A stretch of DNA of 64,000 nucleotides from Arachidicoccus terrestris (GCF_020042345.1 NZ_CP083387.1:3348001-3412000); one strand, 5' to 3'. Counted from the first letter of the stretch, positions 36,802 to 45,846 are shown. The notes: a model not told the origin generated them from the letters alone. Numbers and translations are program-made.

Positions 36802-37596
36802 TTATATCGGAACTTGCAATACCAGGCCGTCATAAGCCATATGAACATGCTGAGGCAGTTGTCTGGATATTTCTTCGTGTAGCCCCATTTGATGGCTGGC
36901 ATGTGTAAGATAGGCTTCTGGTATTTGCAGCGTATCAATTACGCCTAAAGCTTCACTAAGTGTAAAGTGAGAAATATGTTTTTCCTTTCTCAGAGCATTG
37001 ATGACAAGTACTTTGGTTCCTGCAATCAATTCCTGTTGCGGGGCGTCGATTTTATTGGCATCTGTTATGTAGGTAAAGTCTCCGATTCTGAATCCCACGA
37101 CTTCTAATTTATGGTGCCACACCCTGATAGGTGTCACTGTAAGGCCCTCTACCTCAAAGGGGACTGATTCGATATTATTCAGTACTATTTGCGGGATGCC
37201 TGGATATTTGGCTTCAGCAAAGGCATAATAGAATTCCCGGACCAGCTCTTTTTGGGTCGCTTTGGTGGCAAAGACCTGCATTGGTTTTTGCTGAAAAAAA
37301 TTATAGGCCCTGATATCATCCAGACCGGCAATATGATCTTTGTGGGCATGGGTGAATAAAACCGCGTCCAGCCGGTCGTTATCTATACGCAACATCTGAT
37401 AACGAAAATCAGGAGTGGTATCAACTATAATCGTCTTATCCCGGTATCGAAGCAAGATGCTGCTTCGTAGCCTTTTGTCTCTGGAGTCAGGGGAGCGGCA
37501 AACTTCACAGTGACAACCGATCATCGGAACACCGCTGCTGGTACCGGTTCCTAAAAAAGTGATCTCTAATAAATCTTTTTTTGCTATTGCTTCCAA
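36802..37596 (-). CDS. MBL-fold metallo-hydrolase (PhnP/RNase Z-like)
   Basis: A 264-residue metallo-beta-lactamase-fold hydrolase. The start of the fold is Phe-Leu-Gly-Thr-Gly-Thr-Ser-Ser-Gly-Val-Pro. A Cys-His-Cys-x-x-Cys cluster lies at 28-33, as in PhnP-like proteins, followed by the metal motif Thr-His83-Ala-His85-Lys-Asp87-His88. It probably cleaves a phosphodiester (cyclic phosphodiesterase in PhnP); the substrate is unknown. Only a TTG at 37596 is available as a near start. It lies 17 bases after the small membrane protein gene and is probably co-transcribed with it. Confidence 0.83.
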   Translation of the reverse strand: MEAIAKKDLLEITFLGTGTSSGVPMIGCHCEVCRSPDSRDKRLRSSILLRYRDKTIIVDTTPDFRYQMLRIDNDRLDAVLFTHAHKDHIAGLDDIRAYNFFQQKPMQVFATKATQKELVREFYYAFAEAKYPGIPQIVLNNIESVPFEVEGLTVTPIRVWHHKLEVVGFRIGDFTYITDANKIDAPQQELIAGTKVLVINALRKEKHISHFTLSEALGVIDTLQIPEAYLTHASHQMGLHEEISRQLPQHVHMAYDGLVLQVPI

Positions 37597-37613
37597 AGTA
37601 TATGCTGATTTAA

Positions 37614-37985
37614 TTATTGGTCCCGCATGGCTAGTATACTGTCAACGATATAAACAGAGTGACCGCGCCAGGGAAGCCTGCCATGATATTCTTTATAATG
37701 GAGATCAAAGACCTTACCACTGTTTCTTTCCAGCTGATGAAAAATGGCACTGTCATCCACCGAAAACGCAAACTCATAGCTTTGAAAAGAGCCATTGTTT
37801 TGCCGGCCAAAACCCTGTTGGATCAGTTTGCCCTCATAGGTCTTAAAAAGATTACCTTTATAGACCGCATAATTGAGTACACCGGATTTGACACCGGTGG
37901 CAAAAACATAATAATATTTTACGTAAACGAAAACTGTGACAAAAAGAATCAATATGATGGAGGCGATGGTCAGGATCTTTTTCAT
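37614..37985 (-). CDS. Conserved small membrane-anchored protein of unknown function
   Basis: 123 residues: an N-terminal hydrophobic helix (about 4-23) and a soluble beta-rich part with Tyr-Glu-Gly-Lys-Leu-Ile-Gln and Leu-Pro-Trp-Arg-Gly-His-Ser-Val-Tyr. The helix may be an uncleaved anchor or a signal peptide. The type is seen in Bacteroidota, where homologues are sometimes mislabelled as 6-phosphogluconate dehydrogenase; nothing here supports that activity. No function can be assigned. Confidence 0.7.
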   Translation of the reverse strand: MKKILTIASIILILFVTVFVYVKYYYVFATGVKSGVLNYAVYKGNLFKTYEGKLIQQGFGRQNNGSFQSYEFAFSVDDSAIFHQLERNSGKVFDLHYKEYHGRLPWRGHSVYIVDSILAMRDQ

Positions 37986-38060
37986 GTGCCGTCTTTATAT
38001 GCTGGATTTCGTCAGCAATTTACGCCTAATTCATGGATTTTGTAGCCAAATTGCCTGTTT

Positions 38061-38094
38061 CTTGTATTTCTTCAATCAGTTTAAGAAATACAAG
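38061..38094. repeat. Perfect 12-bp inverted repeat upstream of the DoxX-like gene
   Basis: CTTGTATTTCTT (38061-38072) and AAGAAATACAAG (38083-38094) with a 10-base spacer. It lies between divergent genes and 12 bases upstream of a -7 element, so an operator is likelier than a terminator. Confidence 0.5.
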
Positions 38095-38106
38095 AATGAT
38101 TCTTTT

Positions 38107-38114
38107 TAATTTTG
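38107..38114 (+). promoter_or_regulatory. -7 promoter element (TAATTTTG) for the DoxX-like gene
   Basis: TAATTTTG fits TAnnTTTG. Its last three bases form the TTG from which the long open frame starts. That makes the ATG at 38133 the real start, with a leader of about 14 bases. Confidence 0.5.
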
Positions 38115-38132
38115 AAATTAAACATTTATAAC

Positions 38133-38576
38133 ATGAAGTATGCACAGCTTTTTGTACGTCTGGCTGTTGGAACAGCTTTCTTATCGGCGGTCGCAGACCG
38201 AATGGGCCTTTGGGGCCCTTTTGGCCAACCGGGCGTCGCATGGGGCAACTGGGAACGTTTTGTGGCTTACACACATCAGCTGACTGTCTTCGCCGGGGAA
38301 GCGATCAGCAATGTACTTGCCATAGTCGCTACCTTATTAGAAACCCTATTGGGCATCTTGCTGATTATCGGTTACCGTATTAAAGCGACCGCTTTTTTTT
38401 CGGGTGGCCTATTGGCACTTTTTGCCATTGCTATGACAGTATCCTTGCCGCTGGGTATTAAATCGACCTTTGATTATTCGGTCTGGACAGGCGCCAGTGC
38501 CTGTTTACTGTTATCATCCATACCCCGTTCCCACTGTGCTTTTAGCCTGGATCGTTTTTTGCAAAAAAATCGCTGA
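38133..38576 (+). CDS. DoxX-like family membrane protein
   Basis: A 147-residue protein with four hydrophobic helices. The N-terminal Phe-Val-Arg-Leu-Ala-Val-Gly-Thr-Ala-Phe-Leu resembles DoxX/DUF417-type proteins, and a Glu-Thr-Leu-Leu-Gly-Ile-Leu-Leu-Ile-Ile-Gly-Tyr segment is typical of the third helix region. Members are linked to quinone or redox processes, but the role here is unknown. The ATG at 38133 is chosen because the longer reading begins at a TTG inside a promoter element. Confidence 0.72.
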   Translation: MKYAQLFVRLAVGTAFLSAVADRMGLWGPFGQPGVAWGNWERFVAYTHQLTVFAGEAISNVLAIVATLLETLLGILLIIGYRIKATAFFSGGLLALFAIAMTVSLPLGIKSTFDYSVWTGASACLLLSSIPRSHCAFSLDRFLQKNR

Positions 38577-38761
38577 CAAACCGCGGTGTTCCGGTCGATG
38601 AAAAGAGAAGCGTATTATAACTGAATTTGCGGGTTTTGCCCGTCTGGGTCAGTGAATTGGTTAATTTGACCGATATTTGCGCCACCGGACTGTTCGGTAT
38701 TCGTTTTGCTGGGTACCGATGAATATTGATCCAATAACCGAATGTAGAAAAGTATAGATTT

Positions 38762-40168
38762 ATGCGCTTATTTTATTTGACGTTTCTTTTTTTTGTGGCC
38801 ACCATACAGTTGTCTGCTCAGTCCATTCATTCCAGGCTTGCGAGTCAGACCCAGCGGTTATTAGAAGATGTGCAAATGAAAAATGCCTCCCTGAGTCTTT
38901 ATGTAGCGGATGCGGCAACAGGTGAACTGGTTTATCAATACAGTGGACACCGTGGCCTGGCACCGGCCAGCAGTCAAAAGATATTTACTGCCATTGCAGC
39001 CTTCGAAAAATTAGGAACGGATTTTCGATTTAAAACGACGCTTGGATATAAAGGCCAGGTAGAAAGTGGTGTATTAAAAGGAGACCTGATCATAAAAGGC
39101 TACGGAGACCCTACACTGGGTAGCTGGCGTTACCCCGGCTATAAACCGGAGGATGTAAAAAATAAGATCATCAGCAGTTTGGAAGCTGCCGGTATCAGAG
39201 CCGTTGACGGGGATGTTATTGTTGATGAAACAAGTTTTAGCTTTAATCCGGTGCCGGGTGGCTGGCCCTGGAATGATATGGGTAATTACTATGGTGCCGG
39301 AGACTGGGGGGTGAATTGGATGGAAAATCAGGTGAACATTACCTATAGGGGCGGTAGCCCGGGTGGCGCTGTAAAGATCCAGAAAGTAGACCCCGAGATG
39401 CCGGGTGTTGCACTGATCAATAAGATGGTCTCCGGCCCCTCTGGCTCCGCTGACAAGAGCAGGATATTTACTGCACCATATAGCCCGGTGGCCTTGATTG
39501 ACGGACGGGTGCCTTCTGGAACGACAAGGATGGCGACCGGTTCCATGCCCAACCCGCCTTTGCAGCTGGGAACAGACATTGTCCGCTGGTTGAAAGAAAA
39601 GCAGATTTATATTACCGGAGGCGTTAAAACGGGAGGAGCGCTGGTGATAAAAGGTAACAGTGTCCCGAAAATGGCCAAAGTGATTGATACCTATACTTCA
39701 CCTCAACTTTCCCAAATTGTTCATTATTTCCTGCGGAAAAGCGTCAACCTGTATGGCGAGGCCTTTGCCAAGGCTATTGGTTATCAGGAGAAAAATGAAG
39801 GTAGTACGGAAACAGGAGTAGATGAAATTATTAAGTTCTGGAAAAGTAACGGGATCAGTGCCGGAGAATTGGGAATGATGGATGGCAGCGGGTTGTCTCC
39901 ACAGAATTATGTCTCCGCCTATGCAGAGGTAAAGGCGCTGCTCTATGCCAGGGGCCGGAACTGGTTTGCTGACTTTTATGAAGCGTTACCTACCTATAAC
40001 GGTACAAAAATGAAAAGCGGAACCATTCACGCCTGTAAGGCTTATGCGGGTTATCAAAAATCGTCTTCCGGAAAGAATTATGTATTTTCTATTATCATCA
40101 ATAATTATTATGGAAGTCAGTACAGTCTGCTCCCCAAAATGTACCGCATTTTGAACGTTTTGAAGTAG
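38762..40168 (+). CDS. dacB: D-alanyl-D-alanine carboxypeptidase/endopeptidase (PBP4, peptidase S13)
   Basis: Periplasmic low-molecular-weight penicillin-binding protein that trims or cuts peptidoglycan peptide cross-links. A signal peptide (1-20, ending Ser-Ala-Gln) precedes the catalytic core. The three active-site motifs are Ser70-Ser-Gln-Lys73 (SxxK), Ser-Val-Asn in Lys-Ser-Val-Asn-Leu-Tyr-Gly, and Lys-Ser-Gly-Thr near the C-terminus (KSG for KTG, normal in this family). The long insert between SxxK and SxN (about 120-315) is expected for S13. Length of 468 residues is normal. Confidence 0.92.
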   Translation: MRLFYLTFLFFVATIQLSAQSIHSRLASQTQRLLEDVQMKNASLSLYVADAATGELVYQYSGHRGLAPASSQKIFTAIAAFEKLGTDFRFKTTLGYKGQVESGVLKGDLIIKGYGDPTLGSWRYPGYKPEDVKNKIISSLEAAGIRAVDGDVIVDETSFSFNPVPGGWPWNDMGNYYGAGDWGVNWMENQVNITYRGGSPGGAVKIQKVDPEMPGVALINKMVSGPSGSADKSRIFTAPYSPVALIDGRVPSGTTRMATGSMPNPPLQLGTDIVRWLKEKQIYITGGVKTGGALVIKGNSVPKMAKVIDTYTSPQLSQIVHYFLRKSVNLYGEAFAKAIGYQEKNEGSTETGVDEIIKFWKSNGISAGELGMMDGSGLSPQNYVSAYAEVKALLYARGRNWFADFYEALPTYNGTKMKSGTIHACKAYAGYQKSSSGKNYVFSIIINNYYGSQYSLLPKMYRILNVLK

Positions 40169-40338
40169 CAGGGGCTTTGCCGTTACAAGCGGTAACTGAC
40201 AAACTGCCAGCATTTCTAAGAAGATAGCGGTGTTTTTTTGTGGTTTGGAACTATTGTACAATATTTGCAGTAATTTTCAAGTCAAAAAGTTTCTAAAAAA
40301 GAAAACTAGTTTTACTTAATTTCACCAAAAAATTGTGA

Positions 40339-41025
40339 ATGGCATTAGTACACAGAAGAAATAATCGGCGTTTTCAGAGACAAACAGAGCCGGAGCATCG
40401 CATCAATGAACGCATAAGAGTTCCGGAAGTTCGTCTGGTAGGAGATAACGTCGAAGTAGGCGTTTATCCTATTGAAGAAGCCCGTAAGATTGCTGCTAAT
40501 CTGGAATTGGACCTGGTAGAAATATCTCCTAATGCAAATCCGCCGGTATGCCGGGTGGTCGAGTATAAGAAGTTCCTGTATGAGAAAAAACGTAAGGAAA
40601 AGGAAATGAAGGCCAACTCTAAACAGAGTGAGCTGAAAGAAATCCGCTTTACGGCTAATACTGATGACCACGATTTTGATTTCAAGGCCAAACATGCTGA
40701 ACGCTTCCTGCAAGAGGGTAATAAAGTAAAGGCCTATGTACAGTTCAAAGGCCGTGCGATTATGTTTAAAGACCGCGGCGAACTTTTGTTGCTGAAATTT
40801 GCGGAAAGGCTGGCAGATGTCGGCTCTTTGGAAAGTATGCCGAAAATGGAAGGACGTCGGATGCTGGCGATGTTTGCTCCGAAAGTCACCAAGAAGAAAG
40901 AAGGCGGTGGTAACAAGGAAAAGCCTCAGGGGGAAAAGAAGGCCGCCAAGCCTCAAGCAGAGAAAAAGGCTGAAAAGCCACAGGCAGCAGACAAAGCTGT
41001 TGATAAGCCGGGAGATAAAGCTTAA
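40339..41025 (+). CDS. infC: Translation initiation factor IF-3
   Basis: Binds the 30S subunit and checks initiator tRNA. The N-domain (about 15-85) has Arg-Ile-Asn-Glu-Arg-Ile-Arg-Val-Pro-Glu-Val-Arg-Leu-Val-Gly; the C-domain (about 95-180) has Glu-Ile-Arg-Phe plus the Val-Gln-Phe-Lys-Gly-Arg segment. A Lys/Glu/Pro/Gln-rich tail of about 45 residues (Lys-Pro-Gln-Ala-Glu-Lys-Lys-Ala repeats) follows the fold. The N-terminal extension Met-Ala-Leu-Val-His-Arg-Arg is basic. thrS upstream and rpmI-rplT downstream, the usual neighbours, are absent. Start is an ordinary ATG. Confidence 0.95.
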   Translation: MALVHRRNNRRFQRQTEPEHRINERIRVPEVRLVGDNVEVGVYPIEEARKIAANLELDLVEISPNANPPVCRVVEYKKFLYEKKRKEKEMKANSKQSELKEIRFTANTDDHDFDFKAKHAERFLQEGNKVKAYVQFKGRAIMFKDRGELLLLKFAERLADVGSLESMPKMEGRRMLAMFAPKVTKKKEGGGNKEKPQGEKKAAKPQAEKKAEKPQAADKAVDKPGDKA

Positions 41026-41054
41026 TTATACCTGATTTAGCGTATTGGAAAAGA

Positions 41055-41131
41055 GTCAGCATGTATCATGCTGACATATATAAAAATAATAAATGCGTCG
41101 ATATCTCTGGATATTTGACGCATTTATTATT
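41055..41131. terminator. Tandem hairpins, bidirectional terminator between infC and the Rrf2 gene
   Basis: First hairpin: GTCAGCATG (41055-41063) with CATGCTGAC (41067-41075), 3-base loop. Second hairpin: AATAATAAATGCGTC (41085-41099) with GACGCATTTATTATT (41117-41131), 15 bp, with an inner ATATC/GATAT stem. A/T-rich arms let the second work both ways for the converging genes. Confidence 0.8.
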
Positions 41132-41168
41132 TAAAATTGAAATAACAGCCTTGCCGGATTGGCTGATC

Positions 41169-41573
41169 CTAAGTCAGATCCGCGACGGTTCTATGTTCCA
41201 GGATGGCCAGATTGGCGTCCCTGACCTGAATCAAGACATCCCGTAGCCCACAGCTGTCTTCATTGCAGTTCTCACATTTTTTATAAAAATGCAGACTCAC
41301 GCAGGGTAATAAGGAGATTGGTCCCTCAATGAGCCGCATTACCTCGGCCAGCACAATATCCTCTGGCTTTTTTGCCAGAAAATAGCCGCCCCCCTTGCCT
41401 TTTTTACTATCTAAAATCCCTTCCTTTTTCATTTCCAGGAGGATGTTTTCCAGAAATTTTAATGGTATTTTCTTTTTGCGGGAAATCTCCGCAATCAATA
41501 CCGGCCCATCCTGTGCCTGTTGTGAGAGGTACATCAGTGCTTTAAATGCATATTGCGTTTTCTTTGATAACAT
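41169..41573 (-). CDS. Rrf2 family transcriptional regulator with four Cys
   Basis: A 134-residue winged-helix regulator. The N-terminal HTH (about 1-60) has Thr-Gln-Tyr-Ala-Phe-Lys-Ala-Leu and Ile-Pro-Leu-Lys-Phe-Leu-Glu-Asn-Ile-Leu; the wing is Lys-Gly-Lys-Gly-Gly-Gly-Tyr. Cys91, Cys100, Cys103 and Cys108 lie in the effector loop, where IscR/NsrR relatives bind an Fe-S cluster, so a cluster or metal sensor is possible. Spacing differs from IscR. No Fe-S or sulfur-assimilation genes are adjacent, so the target is unknown. Confidence 0.85.
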   Translation of the reverse strand: MLSKKTQYAFKALMYLSQQAQDGPVLIAEISRKKKIPLKFLENILLEMKKEGILDSKKGKGGGYFLAKKPEDIVLAEVMRLIEGPISLLPCVSLHFYKKCENCNEDSCGLRDVLIQVRDANLAILEHRTVADLT

Positions 41574-41713
41574 AATTCTATTTTTCCTCCAATCACCTTG
41601 GTTGTTGCAAACGGCAAAGTTACCTCATAAAAATAAATCAAATTATAGAAAAACCCTATTTTTTAGTGGTTTTAGTTCATTCAATCCGTGATTTTGCATC
41701 TATGAGAGCTGGT

Positions 41714-44536
41714 TTAGTTGTAGAAAGATCTGGATCTATTGATTTTAAGATCTCTTAGAATGCCGGATTTTGGGTTCAGGATAATGCTGAATGACTTAAA
41801 CCGGCCGATAGGTGAGACGTTAATGGACATCTGCCAACAGTGCATTTCCCGGGTCAGGAAGAGGCTTAACATACGAACTTCCTGTGATCCGACATCAAAA
41901 TACATGCTTCCGCCGGCCTTCCATTTTGGCGTCAGGCTAAAATCGCCATTCAGGTTGAGGCTGGAATTAACCTGGGTGAAGAATCCCTTATAATCCGGTG
42001 TCGGCGTCCGGTAAAAACCCAGGGCAAAAGAGGCCTGAAGGTTCCAGGGGATATTAAAATCTACAAACTCCGCCGGATTATCCCTTACGTATTGCAATTG
42101 CCTTTGCTGCTGGTCATAAGGCATATTGGGATCCGGTTCAATACGTTGTTGATCAGACCGCTGATCCGCCTTTTTACTCTGAAAAGAAGTAGACATAGAA
42201 ATATTACCACTTGTAATGTTACCGATCTTACCTTCTTTCCATAGGAGTTTATTGACCCGTTGCCCTAATTCATAGTCGTACTGATCAATGACCATACTGG
42301 CATTGACATTCATCTTGTTATTGAAAAGGGCGGTTCTGAGGGAGATATTGATAGGGGACCAGTTCAGGCTATCGGCGATCATATTATAACCAGTATTGAT
42401 ACTAAGCCCGTCGATCAAATTGACTTTTTTAGTGGCATTTTCAGGATCGCCGGTCGTGTCTTTATCGTTGACCTTTTTCATTTGCAGGATATTATCCAGA
42501 CCAAAATTGATACCGCCAAAACTGCCTTCACCAAAGGCTCCTACAATATTGCCGTCAAATTTGGAGACCCGGATCCTGCGGGCAGAAGTGTCCGTCTGCA
42601 GTGACTGGTAGTTCTGTGCATTCATATCGGGCTGATAATTCAGGCTGATCGTAGGGCGGATCTCGTGGCGGATGGCCTTGATTTTCCCTTTCTTAAAATT
42701 CAATGTTCCGAAGATCCTCGTATTCATGGACATGCCGAAAGACATCTGACGGGCGGCAAAGAACCCTCTGGAGATCGTTGTGTCAACTGTTTGCGTTTCC
42801 TCATTCCAGTGTCGGTCCATCTTACGGCTATACCAGTTCTCCGCATAGGAAACGGATGGTGTAAACAAAAGCGGACCTACCGCGGGTAAAGTCAGTGTAA
42901 TAGGAATCTGGTGCTGCGCGCCCCAGAGCATGGTATCTTTTAGCTGTTGCGTTGAAAAAGCGGTGTCGTAAAATGAGAACTGGTTGAGAACGGTTCCATT
43001 ATAGGAGATCCCCAGGTTCTCATACCATTTAGGTTTGCCGACCTGCTCTTTTTTCTGGAACGGGTTGATGGTGGCCATCGAGAAGTTGGCTGTCGGTAGT
43101 TGCACATTGATCAGATGGGTGTTATTATTCTGATTGTGGTTCGCCGCCAGTGACAGATTGTACTTCCCTTCATCCCAGGTCTTGCTCCAGGTAACAGAAG
43201 AGCTTAACTGGTTCTGGATGTTTTCCAGGTTGTTGGTCAGGTAGCTGTTGTATTTTGTACTGCCCGCGTTGACATTGGCAGAAAAACTCACACCGGGTCT
43301 TGCCTTACTATCCATGGAGTGACTCCAGCCGACATGTACGGTCGTTGACTTGGTATATTCATCTCGGGATATGCCCGATGTATTGAGTATTTTGGTAAAC
43401 TGGTACTGTAGGTTTAGCGACCCTCTGTATTTATATCTTTTATAATAGTTAGGATTAACACTGATCATATACCCTCCGTAACTGTATATATTGGCACGGG
43501 TGGTCACATCCCAATAGTCATTGATCACCTTATAGTATCCCAGGCCGTTAAACCCGAGCCCATAACCACTGTTCTGTTCGAAGGTAGGCGGTAAAAAGCC
43601 GGAATGACGCCCTCTGGTCAGCGGATAGATACCAAAGGGGATGACCACCGGCATGGGCACTCCTTCAAACTCCGGAATGGCCGGTCCGGAGACGGCCAGC
43701 TTACCCGTGATCATTTTCATTTTAAAGGCATGAAAATCAAAATGCGGTGGATCCAGATTACAGGTGGTAAACCGGGCATCTTTGGCAAAAAGGGCATTAC
43801 TGTCTATTTTCTTGACAATATCTGCTTTTACAAAGATCTCTCCTTCGTTGTAGTACGTATTTTTCAGAATCCCTTTTTTCGATTTGGCATTAAAGCGCAG
43901 ACTGTCCATAATGGATTTACTGCCCTGTTGCACAATGGTGGGTTTGCCGTATATATTATCTGATGTATCTTTGTTGCCGAAGGCATTAATGATATTGGTG
44001 GATTTATTATAATTAATGTCATTGGCTGAAATATCGTATTCCGGGTTTTTGATATTTGCGTCCTTGTGCAGGGAAAAGGTGTTTTTTTGCACATAAAACA
44101 CAGAAGAATCTGTTGCCTTATAGTCAAAAACGGAAGGTATGGAGTCTTTGGATAAAAAAGACATATCCCTGGCCGGGCGCTTACTAAAAGTAAATGCATC
44201 AGCAGGCGTACGTGGCAGGACGGAGTCTGCAAAACTGGCTGGAATTGAATCGAGTGCGGGATTCAGCCACCATGTATAGTTATGAAAAATTTTTGCCGGA
44301 TGCAGATGATCTGATTTACCTATCGTCCTGAGGACCGCAGCAGAGTCGCCGGTCCAGTTTCCGGTGAGCATGCCGAGAAGCAGATGAAAGGTATATGTTG
44401 AGTTGTTCTCACTTCTGAATGCCGGTGAGTGGCTTCTTGTTCTGGCCTGGCCATTGAGCACCCAGGCAAATGAAAATACCGTGGCCACGGTGGCCCTTAT
44501 TAAGTATTTTTTTTTCGCTGGATAACTAGGGTTCAT
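41714..44536 (-). CDS. lptD: LptD-like LPS-assembly outer-membrane protein
   Basis: Outer-membrane barrel that inserts lipopolysaccharide at the surface. The ATG at 44536 (940 residues) is preferred; a GTG four codons upstream extends the frame. Signal peptide at about 1-32. An OstA-like N-domain (about 110-270) carries repeating strands such as Ala-Asn-Asp-Ile-Asn-Tyr-Asn and Gly-Asn-Lys-Asp. A large barrel follows, beginning near Ile-Pro-Phe-Gly-Ile-Tyr-Pro-Leu. A divergent promoter region separates it from the amidase-mlaD-ostA genes, all envelope functions. It is somewhat longer than proteobacterial LptD. Confidence 0.83.
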   Translation of the reverse strand: MNPSYPAKKKYLIRATVATVFSFAWVLNGQARTRSHSPAFRSENNSTYTFHLLLGMLTGNWTGDSAAVLRTIGKSDHLHPAKIFHNYTWWLNPALDSIPASFADSVLPRTPADAFTFSKRPARDMSFLSKDSIPSVFDYKATDSSVFYVQKNTFSLHKDANIKNPEYDISANDINYNKSTNIINAFGNKDTSDNIYGKPTIVQQGSKSIMDSLRFNAKSKKGILKNTYYNEGEIFVKADIVKKIDSNALFAKDARFTTCNLDPPHFDFHAFKMKMITGKLAVSGPAIPEFEGVPMPVVIPFGIYPLTRGRHSGFLPPTFEQNSGYGLGFNGLGYYKVINDYWDVTTRANIYSYGGYMISVNPNYYKRYKYRGSLNLQYQFTKILNTSGISRDEYTKSTTVHVGWSHSMDSKARPGVSFSANVNAGSTKYNSYLTNNLENIQNQLSSSVTWSKTWDEGKYNLSLAANHNQNNNTHLINVQLPTANFSMATINPFQKKEQVGKPKWYENLGISYNGTVLNQFSFYDTAFSTQQLKDTMLWGAQHQIPITLTLPAVGPLLFTPSVSYAENWYSRKMDRHWNEETQTVDTTISRGFFAARQMSFGMSMNTRIFGTLNFKKGKIKAIRHEIRPTISLNYQPDMNAQNYQSLQTDTSARRIRVSKFDGNIVGAFGEGSFGGINFGLDNILQMKKVNDKDTTGDPENATKKVNLIDGLSINTGYNMIADSLNWSPINISLRTALFNNKMNVNASMVIDQYDYELGQRVNKLLWKEGKIGNITSGNISMSTSFQSKKADQRSDQQRIEPDPNMPYDQQQRQLQYVRDNPAEFVDFNIPWNLQASFALGFYRTPTPDYKGFFTQVNSSLNLNGDFSLTPKWKAGGSMYFDVGSQEVRMLSLFLTREMHCWQMSINVSPIGRFKSFSIILNPKSGILRDLKINRSRSFYN

Positions 44537-44640
44537 ACCAAAAATCACCTGTTGAATGACAGTGCAATAATAACTTAAAAGTTGGTAGCACGATCACAAA
44601 ACATGGAGAAACTGAATATTTTATCGGTTTAAGAAGGCTA

Positions 44641-44670
44641 CAAATGTAGTGCTTATGGGGCAATTGCAAA
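44641..44670 (-). promoter_or_regulatory. Promoter of the lptD-like gene
   Basis: Reverse-strand TTTG (44670-44667), 18-base spacer, then TACATTTG (44648-44641) match the -33/-7 consensus of Bacteroidota almost perfectly. The leader to the ATG at 44536 would be about 100 bases. Confidence 0.65.
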
Positions 44671-44778
44671 ATTGGCCTGTCGTAATTATAACATATTTTA
44701 TTTTATAAAAAGATGGGATTCAAAAAATATCCTGTTATTATTGCAAATAAAACGTTACAGGCGCAAATATTTACGTAA

Positions 44779-45705
44779 ATGAAAGGGAATTTTCGGAGAA
44801 TTATAGGTGTTTTTTTCTTGTTGTTTTGTGGCCTGGGTTATGTTCAGGCGCAAAAATCAGCACTTCGGACTATTATAGTGGACCCGGGACATGGGCTGCC
44901 GGATCCCGGTGCCAGAGGGAAATACAGCAATGAGTCGGATATCACGCTTGCGGTCGCCAAGAAACTGGTAGATAAACTGCGGGATTCTCTTCCGGGTGTG
45001 AAGGTGCTGATGACGCGTACCGACCGGAATTTACCGGGCAGATTGGAAAATGCAGCCCAGGCGAATCGTTGGCGGGCCAAATTTGCCAACGAGAACCATG
45101 GGGATCTGTTTATTTGCATTCACGTCAATGATGCGCCATCGACAACACACAGAAAAGTCGTTGGGTATAGAACCAAAGTATATTATACCGGCAAAGGCAG
45201 TAAAAGACGCCGGCATACCCGCCGGGTGCCTCGCTACAGCTATTATAAGGTTGCCGGGACTGCACATGGTACAGAAACCTATGTGTGGGCGGTTCGTAAA
45301 AATGATTCTAAACAAGACTTTGTCCAGAACAGTCATCCCGAAGAGCTGTATGGAGAAAAAGGAGACAGCTCTGTTCCGATGTTCAGTTCGACCGAAGAAA
45401 AGATACTGGCTACGATCCGTACAAAAAAGTTTTTTTCAAGAAGTTTATTGCTGGCTAATTTAATCGAAGAACAATATGTCAAACAGGGTAGGTTCAGCAG
45501 AGGCGTCAAACAGCGTAACGAAGTGGGGATCTGGGTGCTGCACGCAACCGCCATGCCTAGCATTTTGACGGAGATCGGGTTTATGACCGATCGTAGTGAA
45601 GAGGATTATATGAACAGCCAGGGGGGACAACTACAGATTGCTTCCAATATTTTGCAGGCGGTCATTAAATACAAGCAGTTGCTGGATGCGGGGAATGTAC
45701 ACTGA
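44779..45705 (+). CDS. N-acetylmuramoyl-L-alanine amidase (Amidase_3)
   Basis: A periplasmic zinc amidase that cleaves the MurNAc-L-Ala bond in peptidoglycan for cell separation. Signal peptide at 1-24. The Val-Asp-Pro-Gly-His-Gly zinc motif is near residues 33-38, and Glu in Leu-Thr-Glu-Ile-Gly-Phe-Met-Thr near residue 270 is the catalytic base. A Lys/Arg-rich insert (about 130-160, Gly-Ser-Lys-Arg-Arg-Arg-His-Thr) interrupts the fold and is likely surface exposed. It sits upstream of mlaD/ostA and divergent from lptD, a common Bacteroidota order. Confidence 0.9.
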   Translation: MKGNFRRIIGVFFLLFCGLGYVQAQKSALRTIIVDPGHGLPDPGARGKYSNESDITLAVAKKLVDKLRDSLPGVKVLMTRTDRNLPGRLENAAQANRWRAKFANENHGDLFICIHVNDAPSTTHRKVVGYRTKVYYTGKGSKRRRHTRRVPRYSYYKVAGTAHGTETYVWAVRKNDSKQDFVQNSHPEELYGEKGDSSVPMFSSTEEKILATIRTKKFFSRSLLLANLIEEQYVKQGRFSRGVKQRNEVGIWVLHATAMPSILTEIGFMTDRSEEDYMNSQGGQLQIASNILQAVIKYKQLLDAGNVH

Positions 45706-45815
45706 TGTGTCCAAGAAGCTAATTTGGTTGGTTTTTTGCACTAAAATGGCTGATTTTAATGTTGCGTGAGCCCGGAGGATATAAGAATAATTGGCTATTT
45801 TTAAACTTAACAACT

Positions 45816-45846
45816 TATGGTTCAAAGACTAATCTAATTATCTTTG
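45816..45846 (+). promoter_or_regulatory. Promoter candidate for the mlaD-ostA genes
   Basis: TATG (45816-45819), 19-base spacer, and TATCTTTG (45839-45846), an exact -7 match. The leader to mlaD at 45932 would be about 80 bases. Confidence 0.5.

Noticed and set aside
40345-40956. A 203-codon reverse frame over infC
   Set aside because: It is a shadow of the well-supported IF-3 gene.
45811-45840. A GGTTCAAA sequence resembling a tRNA T-arm
   Set aside because: No acceptor stem, anticodon arm or CCA could be fitted around it.
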